Assembly (NCBI GenBank): GCA_027886785.1
Contig: JAPCJV010000141.1
Coordinates: 1-5,776 of the forward strand
DNA from: Nitrososphaerota archaeon
Lineage (GTDB): Archaea > Thermoproteota > Nitrososphaeria > Nitrososphaerales > CADDZS01
Direction of reading: 5' to 3'
DNA: 5,776 bases
Under the pieces are notes generated by a model. It saw only the letters and a list, made by a program, of their open reading frames with translations, searched no databases and was not told the origin of the DNA. The position numbers and the translations under genes are program-made. Shown piece after piece: positions 4,993 to 5,776 of the stretch; within the stretch, counting starts at the first letter, position 1; each line of letters begins with the position of its first letter.

Positions 4993-5003
4993 CATAAATA
5001 TTT
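4993..5003 (+). promoter_or_regulatory. TATA box of the SRPBCC gene, leaderless mRNA expected
   Basis: CATAAATATTT is the best TATA match in the window. Its centre is about 26 nt before ATG 5024, so transcription should begin at or within 2-3 nt of the start codon. The absence of any ribosome-binding site fits a leaderless mRNA. Confidence 0.7.
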
Positions 5004-5023
5004 GACAAAGAATCCGTTGCGAC

Positions 5024-5530
5024 ATGTCTAAAGTTTCTCGATCTATTGACATTTCAGCTCCCGTCGGTAATGTGTTTCAATATTACGCGCGGCCGGAACA
5101 TATCGCTAAAACTTTTCCCGAAGATGTAAAAATGAAAGTGGTTCCCATAAAAATCACTGAAGGCTTCGGACTGGGCACTGTGTTCAGAGTAGAAGGGGAA
5201 TTCGGTGGGAGACCTCTTGCCTGGGACATGGAGACAGTAACTTATGAGAACAACAAAATCATCCAGGTAAAGGCGATCAACGGCCCCTTCAAGAAAAACG
5301 TGATTTCGGTAAACTTTGAACCTCTGATGGAAGGCAAGGAAACGAAACTGACTTTCGAGGCAAATTACGAGCTGGGGTACGGGATTTTCGGAAAGGCGAT
5401 CGACAAACTGAAGCTCAAGAAAGAAATAGAAATGGGGATTGAGCGCAGCTGTCAGTCCGTGAAAAAATTCATAGAATCGGGTAAATCGTCTTCACAGATG
5501 GTTTCTCAGATCGCTGCAGATGCAGCTTAA
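5024..5530 (+). CDS. SRPBCC (START/Bet v1-like) ligand-binding family protein
   Basis: The 168-residue product starts MSKVSRSIDISAPVGNVFQYYARPEHIAKTFP, the standard opening of the SRPBCC fold: a first beta-strand, the IxAPxxxVF turn, and a short helix pair ending at the fold entrance. It continues with strands around VFRVEGEF (53-60), LAWDMETVTYENNKIIQVKAING (65-87) and ETKLTFEANYEL (106-117), and a long amphipathic C-terminal helix at about 124-152. The fold encloses a hydrophobic cavity, and members include polyketide cyclases, CoxG-like proteins and lipid or hydrophobic-ligand carriers. No residue here fixes the ligand or an activity. The last 15 or so residues are Ser/Ala/Gln-rich and lie outside the fold. 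No signal peptide is visible, so it is probably cytoplasmic. It has its own promoter and stands alone, convergent with srp19. Confidence 0.82.
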   Translation: MSKVSRSIDISAPVGNVFQYYARPEHIAKTFPEDVKMKVVPIKITEGFGLGTVFRVEGEFGGRPLAWDMETVTYENNKIIQVKAINGPFKKNVISVNFEPLMEGKETKLTFEANYELGYGIFGKAIDKLKLKKEIEMGIERSCQSVKKFIESGKSSSQMVSQIAADAA

Positions 5531-5556
5531 CCAACATTTCTCTTGAAAGCTACGGG

Positions 5557-5776
5557 TTAGCGCTTTTTAGCGGTAGCAGCCGCAGCGGTTTTTTCACCCC
5601 TAACCGCGGCGATTACCTTTGAAAATTCGCTGATTACCTTGGATTTTTTTTCGCCGGTTCTCTTCTCTATAGAGACGAAGCCCGAGGGAAGCATCATTCG
5701 CGAAGGGTATTTTGCAACCTCTGCGACTGGTTTGTACCCCAAGCGCCGCGCAGTTTCTGTCAATTCGTCGAGCGTA
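5557..5776 (-). CDS. srp19: Signal recognition particle protein SRP19, C-terminal part
   Basis: The frame enters from the right edge with no start inside the window and reads TLDELTETARRLGYKP, then AKYPSRMMLPSGFVSIEKR, KKSKVISEFSKVI and a basic Ala/Lys tail ending KKR. This is the second half of SRP19: the helix with a TLxEIxEAAxxLG pattern, the YPxxxxxxGxVxVxK strand and the KSKxxxxxxxAxxI helix. SRP19 binds helices 6 and 8 of SRP RNA and allows SRP54 to join, so it serves co-translational protein targeting. About 73 codons are present; the family is usually 90-110 residues, so the RNA-binding N-terminal part lies outside. A TTG codon at 5763 falls inside the conserved helix and is not the start. 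The gene converges on the SRPBCC gene with a 26-bp gap that holds no clear terminator. Confidence 0.85.
   Translation of the reverse strand, partial: TLDELTETARRLGYKPVAEVAKYPSRMMLPSGFVSIEKRTGEKKSKVISEFSKVIAAVRGEKTAAAATAKKR

Noticed and set aside
5557..5763. A complete 68-residue protein starting at TTG 5763
   Set aside because: The SRP19 pattern continues upstream in frame (TLDE) to the window edge, so this is an internal codon of a larger gene.
1..5776. tRNA genes, CRISPR arrays, insertion sequences or attachment sites
   Set aside because: I looked for cloverleaf landmarks, regularly spaced repeats, terminal inverted repeats and transposase motifs by eye and found none.

Overview
The window is archaeal chromosome. 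It holds TiaS (archaeal tRNA-Ile2 agmatidine synthetase), archaeal Tsr3, SRP19, an archaeal-style RNase P RNA, a stand-alone Lrp/AsnC ligand-binding (RAM) protein, a luciferase-like (probably F420-dependent) oxidoreductase, and TATA-type promoters with short leaders or none. The RAM protein, the SSKTQ-type UppP and the LLM protein suggest the Nitrososphaerota/Bathyarchaeia (TACK) side of the archaea, but this is an impression from protein style, not a phylogeny. There are no mobile elements, CRISPR arrays, tRNAs or signs of recent transfer; gene density is ordinary.

Layout from left to right. Positions 1-587 (minus): 5' part of an LLM-class flavin-dependent oxidoreductase, cut by the window edge. 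Positions 588-755: divergent promoter region with a 9-bp inverted repeat and a ribosome-binding-site hairpin. Positions 756-1328 (plus): unrecognised protein with one membrane segment and a Pro/Ser-rich basic tail; its stop overlaps the stop of the next gene. Positions 1323-2594 (minus): tiaS, whose essential DDTD motif is encoded upstream of the first usual start codon, in an open stretch to 2675 that has no ATG/GTG/TTG. Just upstream, at 2666-2701, are three copies of a CCTGAA/TTCAGG element that can fold in two mutually exclusive ways. Positions 2735-2968 (minus): RAM-domain protein. Positions 3042-3656 (plus): tsr3, divergent from it. Positions 3709-4001 (plus): RNase P RNA, recognised from helices P1, P2, P4 and conserved core sequences, followed by a T-run. 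Positions 4021-4860 (minus): UppP/BacA-family polyprenyl-diphosphate phosphatase. Positions 5024-5530 (plus): SRPBCC-family protein behind a clear TATA box, probably leaderless. Positions 5557-5776 (minus): C-terminal part of SRP19, cut by the window edge.

Four of the nine genes act on non-coding RNA: TiaS modifies tRNA-Ile2, Tsr3 modifies small-subunit rRNA, RNase P RNA matures tRNA 5' ends, and SRP19 assembles on SRP RNA. They are not one operon because strands alternate, so this is an RNA-maturation neighbourhood rather than a single transcription unit. I see no convincing new multi-gene system. The observations most worth checking are the 5' end of tiaS (missing start codon plus alternative hairpins), the hairpin over the ribosome-binding site of the unknown membrane protein, and the compact RNase P RNA.
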